This document shows positions 1 through 7,924 of a DNA stretch of 37,624 nt, in pieces. Both the position numbers and the translations under genes were made by a program. The notes beneath the pieces are model-generated. The model had not been told where the DNA came from, ran no database searches, and saw only the letters and a list, made by a program, of their open reading frames with translations. Numbering within the stretch: the stretch's first letter is position 1; every line of letters starts with the position of its first letter. This DNA comes from an uncultured Rhodopila sp. (GTDB lineage: Bacteria > Pseudomonadota > Alphaproteobacteria > Acetobacterales > Acetobacteraceae): the NCBI GenBank assembly GCA_903851415.1, contig CAINOE010000093.1, positions 1-37,624 on the forward strand, in the 5' to 3' direction.

Positions 1-1
1 C

Positions 2-328
2 AAGGTCGGCGACGCGCTGGTGGCGCAGGGCAACCTGCCCGAGGCGCTCACATCCTACCGCGACAGCCTGAGCATTGCAGACCGTCTGGCGCAATCGGAC
101 CCCGGCAATGCCCGCTGGCAGCGCGATCTTGCGGTCAGCCTTGGCAGGGTGGCCATCGTCCAGGCGCGGCAGGGCGCGCGCGCCACCGCTCTTGCCGCAT
201 TCCGGCAAGGACGCGACATCATCGCAGGGCTATTGCGGCAGTCGCCGGATAATGCGGCATTGCCCAACGACCTTGCATGGTTTGACGAGTCCATCGCCGC
301 GATTGATACCAACCGCCGTAAAGCTTGA
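2..328 (+). CDS. TPR-repeat protein, C-terminal fragment
   Basis: The reading frame is open from the left edge, so only the last 108 residues are visible and the true start lies outside; an internal GTG at 20 is not a credible start. The sequence has the regular helix-pair pattern of tetratricopeptide repeats, with the phrases GDALVAQGNLPEAL, LAQSDPGNARWQRDLAVS and VAIVQARQG spaced as in proteins that carry many such repeats. This kind of repeat is common in alphaproteobacterial TPR proteins, often fused to N-terminal effector or peptidase domains, but nothing here shows what the missing part is. The last repeat degenerates towards the C-terminus, ending NRRKA. A palindromic repeat follows 22 bases after the stop. 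Likely role: protein-protein interaction (inferred). Confidence 0.8.
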   Translation, partial: KVGDALVAQGNLPEALTSYRDSLSIADRLAQSDPGNARWQRDLAVSLGRVAIVQARQGARATALAAFRQGRDIIAGLLRQSPDNAALPNDLAWFDESIAAIDTNRRKA

Positions 329-350
329 CCCAATGCCGCGGCTGGCACCA

Positions 351-434
351 TCGTCGTGGCGGGCGAAGGCCCGCCATCCACGCCTTGTTTGCACAAGCAG
401 GAGGCGTGGATGCCGACCTTCGTCGGCATGACGG
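351..434. repeat. nested palindromic repeat (CGTCATGCC type)
   Basis: Two arms of about 31 bases face each other: the left arm ends GCCCGCCATCCACGCC and the right arm begins GGCGTGGATGCCGACC. Each arm also folds on itself around a GAAGG/CTTCG centre, so the unit is a hairpin pair inside a larger inverted repeat. It lies in the gap between the TPR gene and the methyltransferase. It matches the architecture of the copy at 22207-22291 and is related to the GTCATGGCC copies elsewhere in the window. Confidence 0.75.
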
Positions 435-597
435 GGCGCCGCGTCGGGCAAGTCTCCTTCATCGGCGGTTGGTATGAGACCTGAGCCCGCGTTGCACGCA
501 CGCCGCCGCGCTGAACATTGCCTTTCGGTCCGCCCGGGCCTAGGTAGACCGCCGTCCGCGCAACCTCGCGGCATTCAACGCGGCGGCGGGAGGATCG

Positions 598-1380
598 GTG
601 GAAGGCGGGCAGAAACTGGTGTCGGCGGCAGCCCCCAATGATCCGAGCGGCGGCCGGCGCGGCACCAACTGGACGGTCGCACGCCGCATCGCCACGGCGT
701 GGCTGCACGACCGCGCTCAGTTCGCCGACGGCAAGCTGCCGCGCGAGTGCCCGATCTGCGGCCATACCGGCATCATGATCGGCGTCGGCCATCCGCCGCG
801 CTGGGACGCCCGTTGCGCTCAGTGCGGCAGCCGCGAGCGGCACCGCCTGCTGTGGCTCTGGGCCACCGAAGGCGGCGGCAACCGGCTGTCCGGCAAGCGC
901 ATCCTGCACTTCGCGCCCGAGAAGGCGCTGCGCCGCGCGTTGCGGGACAATCCGGGCTATGAGACCGCCGATCTGCGTCAGCGCGGAGTGACGCATCAGG
1001 TGGACATCACCCGGCTGCCGATGGCCTCCGGGACCTACGATTTCGTCATTGCCAACCACGTCCTCGAGCACATCGACGCCGATGGGCTGGCGATGCGGGA
1101 GCTGTTCCGCGTGCTGAAGCCGGGCGGGATCGCGCTGCTGACGGCGCCGATCAACCCGACCCGGCAGGAGACGTATGAAAACCCCGCGATAACCGATCCG
1201 GTGGCGCGGGCGGCGCATTTCAACGCCCCCGATCATCGGCGATACTATGGCCTCGACTTCGCCGATCGGCTGGCGGAGGCGGGGTTTGGGGTGGAGACGT
1301 GGCGGTTGCCGCAGGACCAGGAGGTGAGGTTCAGCCTGCTGCCGATGGAGTGGCTGTATGTGGCGACCCGGCCGGGGTGA
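598..1380 (+). CDS. SAM-dependent methyltransferase with N-terminal zinc-ribbon-like motif
   Basis: The 260-residue product has two CxxC pairs near the N-terminus (C51/C54 in CPICGH and C73/C76 in CAQCGSRERHR), which could bind zinc. A class I methyltransferase fold follows: LHFAPE at 103-108 occupies the place of the usual SAM-binding loop, VDITRLP lies around 135-141, and ANHVLEHID at 152-160 is the typical methyltransferase-11 motif, followed by ELFRVLKPGG. The substrate cannot be told from sequence; methyltransferases of this layout often sit with glycosyltransferases of surface polysaccharides, and a GT9 gene lies 260 bases downstream. The start is a GTG with GGGAGGA only three bases upstream, an unusually short spacing, so a slightly later start is possible. 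It is separated from neighbours by palindromic repeats and is probably transcribed alone. Confidence 0.85.
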   Translation: MEGGQKLVSAAAPNDPSGGRRGTNWTVARRIATAWLHDRAQFADGKLPRECPICGHTGIMIGVGHPPRWDARCAQCGSRERHRLLWLWATEGGGNRLSGKRILHFAPEKALRRALRDNPGYETADLRQRGVTHQVDITRLPMASGTYDFVIANHVLEHIDADGLAMRELFRVLKPGGIALLTAPINPTRQETYENPAITDPVARAAHFNAPDHRRYYGLDFADRLAEAGFGVETWRLPQDQEVRFSLLPMEWLYVATRPG

Positions 1381-1483
1381 TTGGCGTTACAGGGGTTGGC
1401 TGATGGAAAGTCGAGGGTGGCCGGGTCAGGCACCATCGCTGTCAGGACAAGGGGGCCGGCCGGGCAAGGGCTTCTGCCCCATG

Positions 1484-1559
1484 GTCATGGCCGGGCCGGT
1501 CCCGGCCATCTTCGCTTCAGCGGTGGTGTGTAGATGGCCGGGACCAGCCCGGCCATGAC
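1484..1559. repeat. nested palindromic repeat (GTCATGGCC type)
   Basis: Two 26-base arms, 1484-1509 and 1534-1559, are inverted copies with a single mismatch, separated by 24 bases. Each arm is itself a small hairpin (ATGGCCGGG...CCCGGCCAT). Intergenic, upstream of the GT9 glycosyltransferase. Confidence 0.85.
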
Positions 1560-1627
1560 GGTGAGGGCGGTGCCTGGCCCGGCGAAATCGTTCTCCCCGC
1601 TTCGTCCTATCCTGATACGCACGGGGT

Positions 1628-1642
1628 CAGCCCGGCCATGAC
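1628..1642 (+). repeat. half-site of the palindromic repeat overlapping a start codon
   Basis: The 15 bases CAGCCCGGCCATGAC are identical to the right-hand end of the repeat arm at 1545-1559. The ATG inside this half-site is the start codon of the GT9 glycosyltransferase (1638). Confidence 0.6.
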
Positions 1643-2573
1643 ACAGGGGGCGGCGGCGCGGAACATCCTGATCGTCAAGCTGGGGGCGTTCGGCAACATC
1701 GTGCTCTCCATGGCCGCCTTCCGTGCCATCCGCGAACACCATGCGGAGGCCAGGATCAGCGTGCTGACGGCCGCCGCCTATGCGGATTGGTTGCGGACGT
1801 TCCCGTATTTCGACGAGGTGCTGATCGATCCGCATCCCGCGCTGTGGGACTTCGCGGCGGCCCGGCGCCTCGGACGGATGCTGGCGGATGGCGGGTTCGA
1901 CCGGGTCTACGACCTGCAGACCTCGAAGCGGTCGTCCTGGTATTTCGCGCTGTTCCCGGCCAGGCACCGGCCGGCGTGGTCGGGCATCGCGTTCGGCTGT
2001 TCATTGCCGGACCGTGACCCGCGGCGCAACGTCCTGCACGATGCGATCCGCCAACAGGGACAGTTGCGGCAGGCCGGCATCACCGCGTTCCCGCCGCCGG
2101 ATCTGTCCTGGATGCGCGGCGATATCGCCCGGTTCGGTCTGCCCCGCGATTTCGCCCTGCTGGTGCCGGGGAGTTCTCCCGACCGCCTCGCCAAGCGATG
2201 GCCCGCCGCCCGTTACCGTGCTCTGGCCGATCGGCTGGCGGCGGGGGGGATCGCGCCGGTGGTGCTTGGCGCGCGGGCGGAGGCCGGGTTGGCGGCGGAG
2301 ATTCCCGGGACGGTCGACCTTATCGGGCAAACCGGGTTCGGCGACGTGGCCGAGCTGGCGCGCGCGGCGCGGTTCGCCGTCGGCAACGACACCGGGCCGA
2401 TGCACCTGATCGCCACCGCCGGATGTCCGTCGGTCACGCTGTTTTCAAAGGACTCCGATCCGTCGCACTGCGCCCCGGTGGGGCCCCGGACGCTGGTGTT
2501 GCAACGGCCGGATTTAGCCGATTTGGCGGTGGAGACGGTGCTGGAGAACCTGCCGGAGCCGGTGGGGGCCTGA
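1638..2573 (+). CDS. glycosyltransferase family 9 (heptosyltransferase-like)
   Basis: The product of 311 residues begins with ILIVKLGAFGNIVLSMAAFRA (10-30), the N-terminal Rossmann strand and loop of ADP-heptose:LPS heptosyltransferases, and carries the family signature VGNDTGPMHLIATAG at 248-262 in the nucleotide-sugar-binding C-terminal domain. LLVPGSSPDRLAKRWP (174-189) matches the loop that contacts the donor. GT9 enzymes add heptose or related sugars to lipopolysaccharide core on the cytoplasmic face of the inner membrane. The specific acceptor is unknown. The start codon lies in a half copy of the window's palindromic repeat and has no strong ribosome-binding site. The stop codon overlaps the start of the MFS gene by one base (TGATG), so the two genes are probably co-translated. 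Confidence 0.9.
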   Translation: MTQGAAARNILIVKLGAFGNIVLSMAAFRAIREHHAEARISVLTAAAYADWLRTFPYFDEVLIDPHPALWDFAAARRLGRMLADGGFDRVYDLQTSKRSSWYFALFPARHRPAWSGIAFGCSLPDRDPRRNVLHDAIRQQGQLRQAGITAFPPPDLSWMRGDIARFGLPRDFALLVPGSSPDRLAKRWPAARYRALADRLAAGGIAPVVLGARAEAGLAAEIPGTVDLIGQTGFGDVAELARAARFAVGNDTGPMHLIATAGCPSVTLFSKDSDPSHCAPVGPRTLVLQRPDLADLAVETVLENLPEPVGA

Positions 2574-3961
2574 TGCCGGACATTGTCCTCCCCGGCAATC
2601 CGGCGCTGGCGCCCGCCACCGACGGCGTGCCGATGCCGCAGCGCATGTGGGCGATCCTGACCATCGCTTTGGGGCTGACCCTGGCAGTGCTGGACGGCGG
2701 CATCGCCAATGTCGCCCTGCCCACGATCGCCCGGGAGGTGAACACATCCGCGGCCAACTCGATCTGGGTGGTGAACGCTTATCAGCTTGCAGTAACGATC
2801 TCGCTGCTGCCGCTGTCGTCTTTGGGCGAGATCTACGGCTACAAGCGTATCTACCAGGCGGGGCTGATCCTGTTCACCGTCGCGTCGCTGGCCTGCGCGA
2901 TGTCGTCGTCGCTGAACACGCTGATCCTGGCGCGCATGCTGCAAGGATTCGGCGCGGCGGGAATCATGAGCGTCAACAGCGCCCTCATCCGCTTCATCTA
3001 TCCGCGCCGCTGGATCGGCCGCGGGGTGGGCCTGAACGCGACGGTGGGATCGATCGCCTCGGCGCTGGGGCCGACGGTGGCCGCCGGGATCCTGTCGGTG
3101 GCGCCGTGGCCGTGGCTCTTCGCGGTGAACGTCCCGCTGGGGCTGCTGGGAGCGTTCATCGCGCTGCGGGCGTTGCCGGATACCCCGCTGTCGGGGGTGC
3201 AGTTCGACCTGACCAGCGCAGTGCTGCAGGCGGTCTGCATCGGCACGCTGCTGTTTGGCGTATCCGAGCTGGGGCATGGCGAGTCGTGGGTTCATGTCGT
3301 CGTAGAACTGATTGTCGCCGGCCTGATCGGGTTCGTTCTGGTGGTGCGGCAACTCGGGCTGACCGCGCCCATGCTGCCGGTGGATCTGCTGCGGATTCCG
3401 CTGTTCGCACTGTCGGTGGCGAGTTCGGTCAGCTCGTTCACTTCGCAGTCCATCGGCCTGGTCTCCGTGCCGTTTCTGTTCCAGCACCGGCTGGGGCTGG
3501 ACCAGGTGATGACGGGGCTGATGATGACTCCCCAGCCGCTGGTGGTGGCGGTGATCGCGCCGTTCGCCGGGCGGCTGGCGGACAAGTATCCGGCCGGCCT
3601 GTTGGGCGGCTGCGGGATGGCGGTGAATGCGGCCGGGCTGCTGGCGATGAGCCTGCTGCCCGATCACCCGTCAACGCTGGATATCGTATGGCGGATGACG
3701 CTGTGCGGGCTGGGGTTCGGGTTTTTCAATACGCCGAACAACCGGGCGATCATCATGTCGGCGCCTGCGGCGCGAACGGGCGGGGCGAGCGGGATGCAGG
3801 CCACCGCTCGGTTGCTCGGTCAGTCGATGGGGGCGGCGCTGGTGGCGCTGGTGTTTACGGCATTTCCCGCGGAGCACGGACCGACGGTGGCGCTGTCGGT
3901 CGCGGCCGGGATCGCGGTTGTGGCGTCCTGCGTGAGTTTCAGCCGTCTGGCTGCGGCGTAG
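2573..3961 (+). CDS. MFS transporter, DHA2 (EmrB/QacA-like) family
   Basis: The 462-residue protein is almost entirely hydrophobic with about 14 predicted membrane segments. LAVLDGGIANVALPTIAREV is the first-helix motif of the DHA2 drug:H+ antiporter family, followed by SLGEIYGYKRIYQAG (the family's motif A loop, here with GEIYGYKR in place of the common DRxGRR) and ARMLQGFGAAGIMSVN with ATVGSIASALGPTVAAG as motif C. The frame is open further upstream, but the ATG at 2573 is chosen because it overlaps the GT9 stop and gives a start just before the first helix. Proton-driven export of a small molecule is the family role; the substrate is unknown. It is translationally coupled to the GT9 gene, which hints at, but does not prove, a cell-envelope role. 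Confidence 0.9.
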   Translation: MPDIVLPGNPALAPATDGVPMPQRMWAILTIALGLTLAVLDGGIANVALPTIAREVNTSAANSIWVVNAYQLAVTISLLPLSSLGEIYGYKRIYQAGLILFTVASLACAMSSSLNTLILARMLQGFGAAGIMSVNSALIRFIYPRRWIGRGVGLNATVGSIASALGPTVAAGILSVAPWPWLFAVNVPLGLLGAFIALRALPDTPLSGVQFDLTSAVLQAVCIGTLLFGVSELGHGESWVHVVVELIVAGLIGFVLVVRQLGLTAPMLPVDLLRIPLFALSVASSVSSFTSQSIGLVSVPFLFQHRLGLDQVMTGLMMTPQPLVVAVIAPFAGRLADKYPAGLLGGCGMAVNAAGLLAMSLLPDHPSTLDIVWRMTLCGLGFGFFNTPNNRAIIMSAPAARTGGASGMQATARLLGQSMGAALVALVFTAFPAEHGPTVALSVAAGIAVVASCVSFSRLAAA

Positions 3962-4055
3962 CGGCGTTGCCTGCGGCCGGCGAGGCGGTGGCGGCGGTGA
4001 CCGGGCGGCTTCACTTTGCGGTGCAGTTACAGACGCCCTGGAGCGAATCGATCGG

Positions 4056-4331
4056 GTGCAGGAGACGCTCGACCGGACACGTGACGATGTCGTGGTCAAA
4101 TTCGGCGCCACGGACCGCGCGGAACGGCTCGCCCGGACCGCTGCCGAGGATGTCCGCGAAGTCAGCGACACCATTCGCGCAATGCAACGCAGGATCATGC
4201 GCCTCGAAACCGACGTGGGAGCGCTGAAGGAGGGCAATGCTGAGGCGCGCCGATTTCCGAGATATGGTCGGTCAACGGCCGCCCTTCGTCCTGTATCCGA
4301 TATTTCACGGACATCGTATGATCCGGGCTGA
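4056..4331 (+). CDS. small hypothetical coiled-coil protein
   Basis: A 91-residue frame with a GTG start, rich in charged residues and free of prolines for its first 65 residues. The pattern VQETLDRTRDDVV, AERLARTAAEDVREV and MQRRIMRLETDVGALKEG has heptad spacing typical of a coiled coil. The same frame is open upstream with similar composition (ALERID just before the GTG), so the real start could be earlier or the gene may be a remnant. The last 25 residues lose the pattern. No family is recognised. It lies between the MFS gene and pstS. It may not be a gene at all; the coiled-coil character is the only support. Confidence 0.4.
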   Translation: MQETLDRTRDDVVVKFGATDRAERLARTAAEDVREVSDTIRAMQRRIMRLETDVGALKEGNAEARRFPRYGRSTAALRPVSDISRTSYDPG

Positions 4332-4363
4332 TACGCTAAGTCTCCGTCAGGGTGCCCGGGCCG

Positions 4364-5437
4364 ATGTTTTACCTTCCAGGACGTTCCAGCTCGCGCTGCC
4401 GCTCGGCCGCGCGTTTTGTCTCGCTCGTGATTGCCCTCGCCGCTTTGCCCCCGGCCGCTCGGGCGCAGCAGCAGATCACCGGCGCGGGGGCGACCCTGCC
4501 GGCGCCGCTCTATGACGCATGGGGCCACGCCGCCGAATCGGCCATCGGCATCCGGCTGAACTACCAGGCGTTCAGTTCCGGCACCGGAGCCACCCAGGTT
4601 CTCAACCGAACCGTCGATTTCGGCGCCTCCGATGAGCCGATCGGCGCGGAGCGGCTGCAATCGGATCATCTGCTGCAGTTTCCCACGGTCATCGGCGCCG
4701 TTGTCGTGATCGTCAACATCCCCGGAGTCCAGGCCAACCAGCTCAGGCTGACCGGCGAGGTCGTCGCCGAGATCTATCTCGGCAAGATTACCCGGTGGAA
4801 CGATCCCCGCATCGCGGACCTCAACCCGGACCTCAAGCTGCCCGGTCTGGCGATCGTCCCCATCTTCCGCGCCGGCACCTCCGGCACGAATGTCGTGTTC
4901 ACCTCCTACCTGTCCGCGGTCGATCCGGCGTGGCGGCAACATGTCGGCGCCGGACCGAGCGTGGACTGGCCGGCGGGAGCCGGTGCCAGGAGCAACTCCA
5001 ACGCCGGACTCACCGTCCGCAGCATCGTCGGCGCCATCGGTTATACGGCCAGCGCATATGCCACGCAGAACCACCTGGTGACCGCGCAACTGCGCAACAA
5101 AGCCGGCAGGTTCGTGACGCCGGACCGCGAGGCGTTCGCTGCGGCCGCGACGGGCGCGGACTGGAAGCATGCCGCGAACTTCGCCGTCAACCTGATCGAC
5201 CTGGGCGGCGCGGGGACCTGGCCGATGGTCGCGGCCACCTTCGTGCTGTTGCCGGAGAACGCTCACGACCCCGCCGCCAGCGCCAACGTCATCAGGTTCT
5301 TCGACTGGGCCTATACGAACGGTGGCAAGGCGGCGGAGGAGCTGGATTACATCCCGCTGCCGCGAGGCGTGGAGGACGCCGTACGCGGGGTATGGAAGAC
5401 CAGCATAAAGGGTCCGGACGGCAAGCCGGTCCTGTAG
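4364..5437 (+). CDS. pstS: PstS-like phosphate ABC transporter substrate-binding protein
   Basis: The 357-residue product starts with a basic stretch and a hydrophobic core (FVSLVIALAALPP), with a likely signal-peptidase cut after AARA at residue 34, giving a periplasmic protein. The mature part opens with ITGAGATLPAPLYDAWG, the classic PstS N-terminus, and carries SSGTGATQVLNRTVDFGASD and FRAGTSGTNVVFTSYL, which correspond to the phosphate-contacting loops. A GTG at 4352 would add four residues; the ATG is preferred by analogy, though neither has a clear ribosome-binding site. No pstC, pstA or pstB lies nearby, so this binding protein is orphaned in the window. A short GGCGG/CCGCC hairpin at 5440-5454 sits in the seven-base gap to the convergent ModA-like gene and may limit readthrough. 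Confidence 0.9.
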   Translation: MFYLPGRSSSRCRSAARFVSLVIALAALPPAARAQQQITGAGATLPAPLYDAWGHAAESAIGIRLNYQAFSSGTGATQVLNRTVDFGASDEPIGAERLQSDHLLQFPTVIGAVVVIVNIPGVQANQLRLTGEVVAEIYLGKITRWNDPRIADLNPDLKLPGLAIVPIFRAGTSGTNVVFTSYLSAVDPAWRQHVGAGPSVDWPAGAGARSNSNAGLTVRSIVGAIGYTASAYATQNHLVTAQLRNKAGRFVTPDREAFAAAATGADWKHAANFAVNLIDLGGAGTWPMVAATFVLLPENAHDPAASANVIRFFDWAYTNGGKAAEELDYIPLPRGVEDAVRGVWKTSIKGPDGKPVL

Positions 5438-5444
5438 TAGGCGG

Positions 5445-6245
5445 CTAATCCGCCGGCAGCGTCACCGGCCTGAACCCGTGCTGCGTCAGGATCTTCTGGC
5501 CCTCGGGTGAGAGGATTGTCAGCGCCAGCAGCAGGGCGGCGGGTTGGGCGTCCTTCAGCACCGCCAGCGCATACTCCGGACCGATTTGCAGCTCCGCCGG
5601 GAACTGCACCAGCGTTGCATCCGGCAATAGCCGGGCGTAGCGGTCCCGGCCCGAGCAATACACGATCGCCGCATCTACGCTCCCGTCCAGGATGGCATCC
5701 GCATCGTTGTCGCCCGACTTCGGCAGTGGCGCGCCGGGCGGCGTGTCCAGCACGACGGCGCGCGACTGCAGCGCCGCGGCGCTCCCGGGGCGGAGATGAT
5801 CGATCAATCCGAACAAGCGGACCGTATAGTCCCCGAGGGGATCGATCTTCGGCGGCGACATGCCGACACGCACGCCTGGTGCGGACAGCTTGTCGAGCGC
5901 GGTCGCGGTCGCCGCGCCGAACGCCGGGGGCGAGAGCAGGCAGACGGAATTGCGCACGAACACCGCCATCACGCTGGCGCGCCCCTCATCAACCAGCTTT
6001 CGCGCATGGCCGACGTCAGCCGAGGTGAACAGGTCCACGTGCTCGCCGTTCTCGATCCGCTCGCGCATCCGCCCGGAGGGACCGAACTGCGTGGCGACCG
6101 GGATGCCGTGGGTCTGTCCGAACTCCGCGGCGATCTGGCCGATGGCTTCGCGAAGGCTTCCCGCCCCATAGACGACGAGATCCTCCGCCCGGGCAGGGGC
6201 GGCCAGAACGGACAGAATGATTGCCGCAAGCATCAGTCTTCGCAT
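5445..6245 (-). CDS. ModA-like periplasmic substrate-binding protein
   Basis: The 266-residue protein has a signal peptide (MRRLMLAAIILSVLAAPARA, cut after residue 20). The mature N-terminus EDLVVYGAGSLREAIGQIA is the molybdate-binding-protein type opening, and FGPSGRMRERIENGEHVDLFTSAD matches the second ligand loop. Family proteins bind molybdate or tungstate in the periplasm for an ABC importer. The usual modB and modC are absent here, and binding residues differ enough that another oxyanion or small acid is possible. GAGGA lies eight bases before the ATG, supporting the start. The gene converges on pstS, so two different orphan binding proteins face each other end to end. Confidence 0.85.
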   Translation of the reverse strand: MRRLMLAAIILSVLAAPARAEDLVVYGAGSLREAIGQIAAEFGQTHGIPVATQFGPSGRMRERIENGEHVDLFTSADVGHARKLVDEGRASVMAVFVRNSVCLLSPPAFGAATATALDKLSAPGVRVGMSPPKIDPLGDYTVRLFGLIDHLRPGSAAALQSRAVVLDTPPGAPLPKSGDNDADAILDGSVDAAIVYCSGRDRYARLLPDATLVQFPAELQIGPEYALAVLKDAQPAALLLALTILSPEGQKILTQHGFRPVTLPAD

Positions 6246-6420
6246 CGCTTCATCCTCGTCATAGTCCGCCGTGCATACCGCATTGACGCGTCATTGTCGC
6301 GCCTGCCGACGGGTCGAACGGCCGCTGCGCAGCATTCGCTCGGTGCGATCGCAATCCTGTCCCCAAGATATGACACGTCGTGCGTGCTATATGACGACTC
6401 TGGTCAGAACCGGACGCACC

Positions 6421-6660
6421 ATGCGCGAACTTCAGTTGCGGGACGCCAAAACCTTCTTTTCGGCCGTGGTGGAGCAGGTGGCCGAAGGAGAGTCCACTCT
6501 GGTCACACGGCACGGACGCTAGATGGCGGTCATTCTCGGCTACGACGACTGGCAGCGTCTGACCGGCGCGCGTCCCTCCTTCGCAGAGGTTCTGCTCAGC
6601 TTTCCGGATGCGGGAGATATTCCGCCCGATCCGGCACCAGCCCGCGGCCTCGATCCGTGA
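6421..6660 (+). pseudogene. Phd/YefM-type antitoxin gene interrupted by a TAG codon
   Basis: Read through one stop, this 79-codon frame is a typical Phd/YefM antitoxin: MRELQLRDAKTFFSAVVEQV, then GESTLVTRHGR, a TAG at 6520-6522, and MAVILGYDDWQRL followed by an acidic proline-rich tail. The family normally continues straight from RHG into the AVIL strand, so the TAG replaces one sense codon; A-to-T in AAG would be enough. The codon after the stop is ATG, so a separate C-terminal piece could be translated. The intact family binds DNA with its N-terminal half and neutralises a toxin with its tail. Here the DNA-binding half ends at 33 residues. Either the module is dead, or the stop is suppressed, or the sequence has an error. 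Confidence 0.75.
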
Positions 6661-6746
6661 CGGACGGTTTTCTGTTGGGAAAAGTCCGTCGGGCCAACCC
6701 GCCCGTTGATGACGTCGTTTCAGTTTTTGAAGATTGCCGGGTATGA
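6657..6746 (+). pseudogene. probable toxin gene stub downstream of the Phd-type antitoxin
   Basis: A GTG overlaps the antitoxin stop (GTGA), the usual arrangement of a co-translated toxin. The frame gives only 29 residues, starting MTDGFLLGKVRRANPP. PIN-domain toxins of this kind commonly begin with a similar GFLL followed by DTNV; here the aspartate of the active site is missing and the frame stops soon after, as if an internal piece had been deleted. The identification rests on position and five residues, so it is tentative. The stop overlaps the start of the beta-propeller gene (GTATGAGG). Confidence 0.4.
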
Positions 6747-7924
6747 GGCGCCTGTGGACGACCGCTGCGATCGTGGTAGCTCTGCTGTCAGGCGTTGGCC
6801 TGTTGAGCACGGGCCGGTTTCTTTTCGCACCGGAAGCACGAAGTTTGTATCCCGGACTTCCCGGAGTGCCTCATCCAACCTACGAGCGAACGATAGACCT
6901 GAGAGAGATCGGCAGGTCGTGGTGGGTGCTCAGACTGACTTACAGTCCGGACGGGCAGTATCTGGGCATGATCGTCAGCGATACGGCGAGGTCGGACATC
7001 GTCATCTGGGATATCAGGGGCAACAAGCTTCAGACAAGAATTCCGGGCCGAAGCAACTTCGGTATTGCCCCGCAAGTCGAATTACGATGGAGCCCCGATG
7101 GAAGATCCATAACAATTGGAAGTGGCGCAAGCGATTTGCCCTTGCCCGTATGGGACCCGTTGACCGGAGCCGTGCAGAAGGAGCTCGCGGTTGATCGGCA
7201 ATGCCGCTGGGCCCGTTACAACCGAGATGGCAGTAGGTTACTTCTTAGTACGGCAACATTTCAGACTCAGGGCTACTCCGCGGGGTTTCGCGTTTACGAT
7301 ACCCAATCCTGGAACTTTAAGGATTTCGATGGTGGTGGGCTGTTCATTGAGACTCAGGCCTGGACGGCGGATGACGAGGTTCTTGTCGCGGGCGCTTGGC
7401 CTTGGCGGCAGGCGGACCCAAACCATACGTTGAACGGGCTGTCTCCTAAGCCAATGGATATCGTCGCACGGTTGATCGATCCCACAGGTCACCGCCCACC
7501 GCAGTCTGCCATAATCGCCCCATCGGTTCCAACGGGCGTTGCCGGAGCCCCTTACGCCAGGACCTTTTGGATCGATGAAGCAGTAACCGACTATCCGGGA
7601 GATAGGGTATCTCTCCAAATTGGAAGTATCCTCGACGTAAAAACACTGAAAAATTGGAGATATGCCTCGGACGACGATATCAGGGCCGGCAAGGTTCCCG
7701 GCATGTCGCAAGCCTTCAGCCCGGACGGGCGGTATCTGTATCTGATCGATGACGTACGATTCGGTCGCGGCCGGACTGCGCAAAACGCGGTGTTGGATTC
7801 ATACTCAGGGTCAATCGTTGGTCGGTTTGACGGCGGTCATTCCGGACTCGCTGTCAGCCCGGATAAGCAACACATTGCTGTTGGCAACGGCTATGCTTCC
7901 GTGGCAATCTTCAAGGTCCAGTGA
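6743..7924 (+). CDS. exported WD40-like beta-propeller protein
   Basis: The ATG at 6743 gives 393 residues beginning MRRLWTTAAIVVALLSGVGLLS, an uncleaved anchor or signal sequence; a TTG at 6734 is a poorer alternative. The rest has repeated blade phrases such as LTYSPDGQYLGMIV, LRWSPDGRSITIGSG, ARYNRDGSRLLLST, AFSPDGRYLYLIDD and LAVSPDKQHIAVGNG, the pattern of WD40/PD40 propellers. IVIWDIRGNKL and PVWDPLTG are the ends of two blades. No catalytic domain is visible, so it is likely a binding protein on the periplasmic side. The codons use A and T more freely than the neighbours, which suggests recent arrival by transfer. Its start overlaps the toxin stub, so it may now use the old toxin-antitoxin promoter. 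Confidence 0.75.
   Translation: MRRLWTTAAIVVALLSGVGLLSTGRFLFAPEARSLYPGLPGVPHPTYERTIDLREIGRSWWVLRLTYSPDGQYLGMIVSDTARSDIVIWDIRGNKLQTRIPGRSNFGIAPQVELRWSPDGRSITIGSGASDLPLPVWDPLTGAVQKELAVDRQCRWARYNRDGSRLLLSTATFQTQGYSAGFRVYDTQSWNFKDFDGGGLFIETQAWTADDEVLVAGAWPWRQADPNHTLNGLSPKPMDIVARLIDPTGHRPPQSAIIAPSVPTGVAGAPYARTFWIDEAVTDYPGDRVSLQIGSILDVKTLKNWRYASDDDIRAGKVPGMSQAFSPDGRYLYLIDDVRFGRGRTAQNAVLDSYSGSIVGRFDGGHSGLAVSPDKQHIAVGNGYASVAIFKVQ

Noticed and set aside
55..1236. 393-codon minus-strand frame over the TPR tail and methyltransferase
   Set aside because: Low-complexity, no motif, and it crosses a palindromic repeat and two supported plus-strand genes.
3671..5266. 531-codon minus-strand frame opposite the end of the MFS gene and pstS
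   Set aside because: It has no recognisable domain and runs across two genes that are well supported on the other strand.
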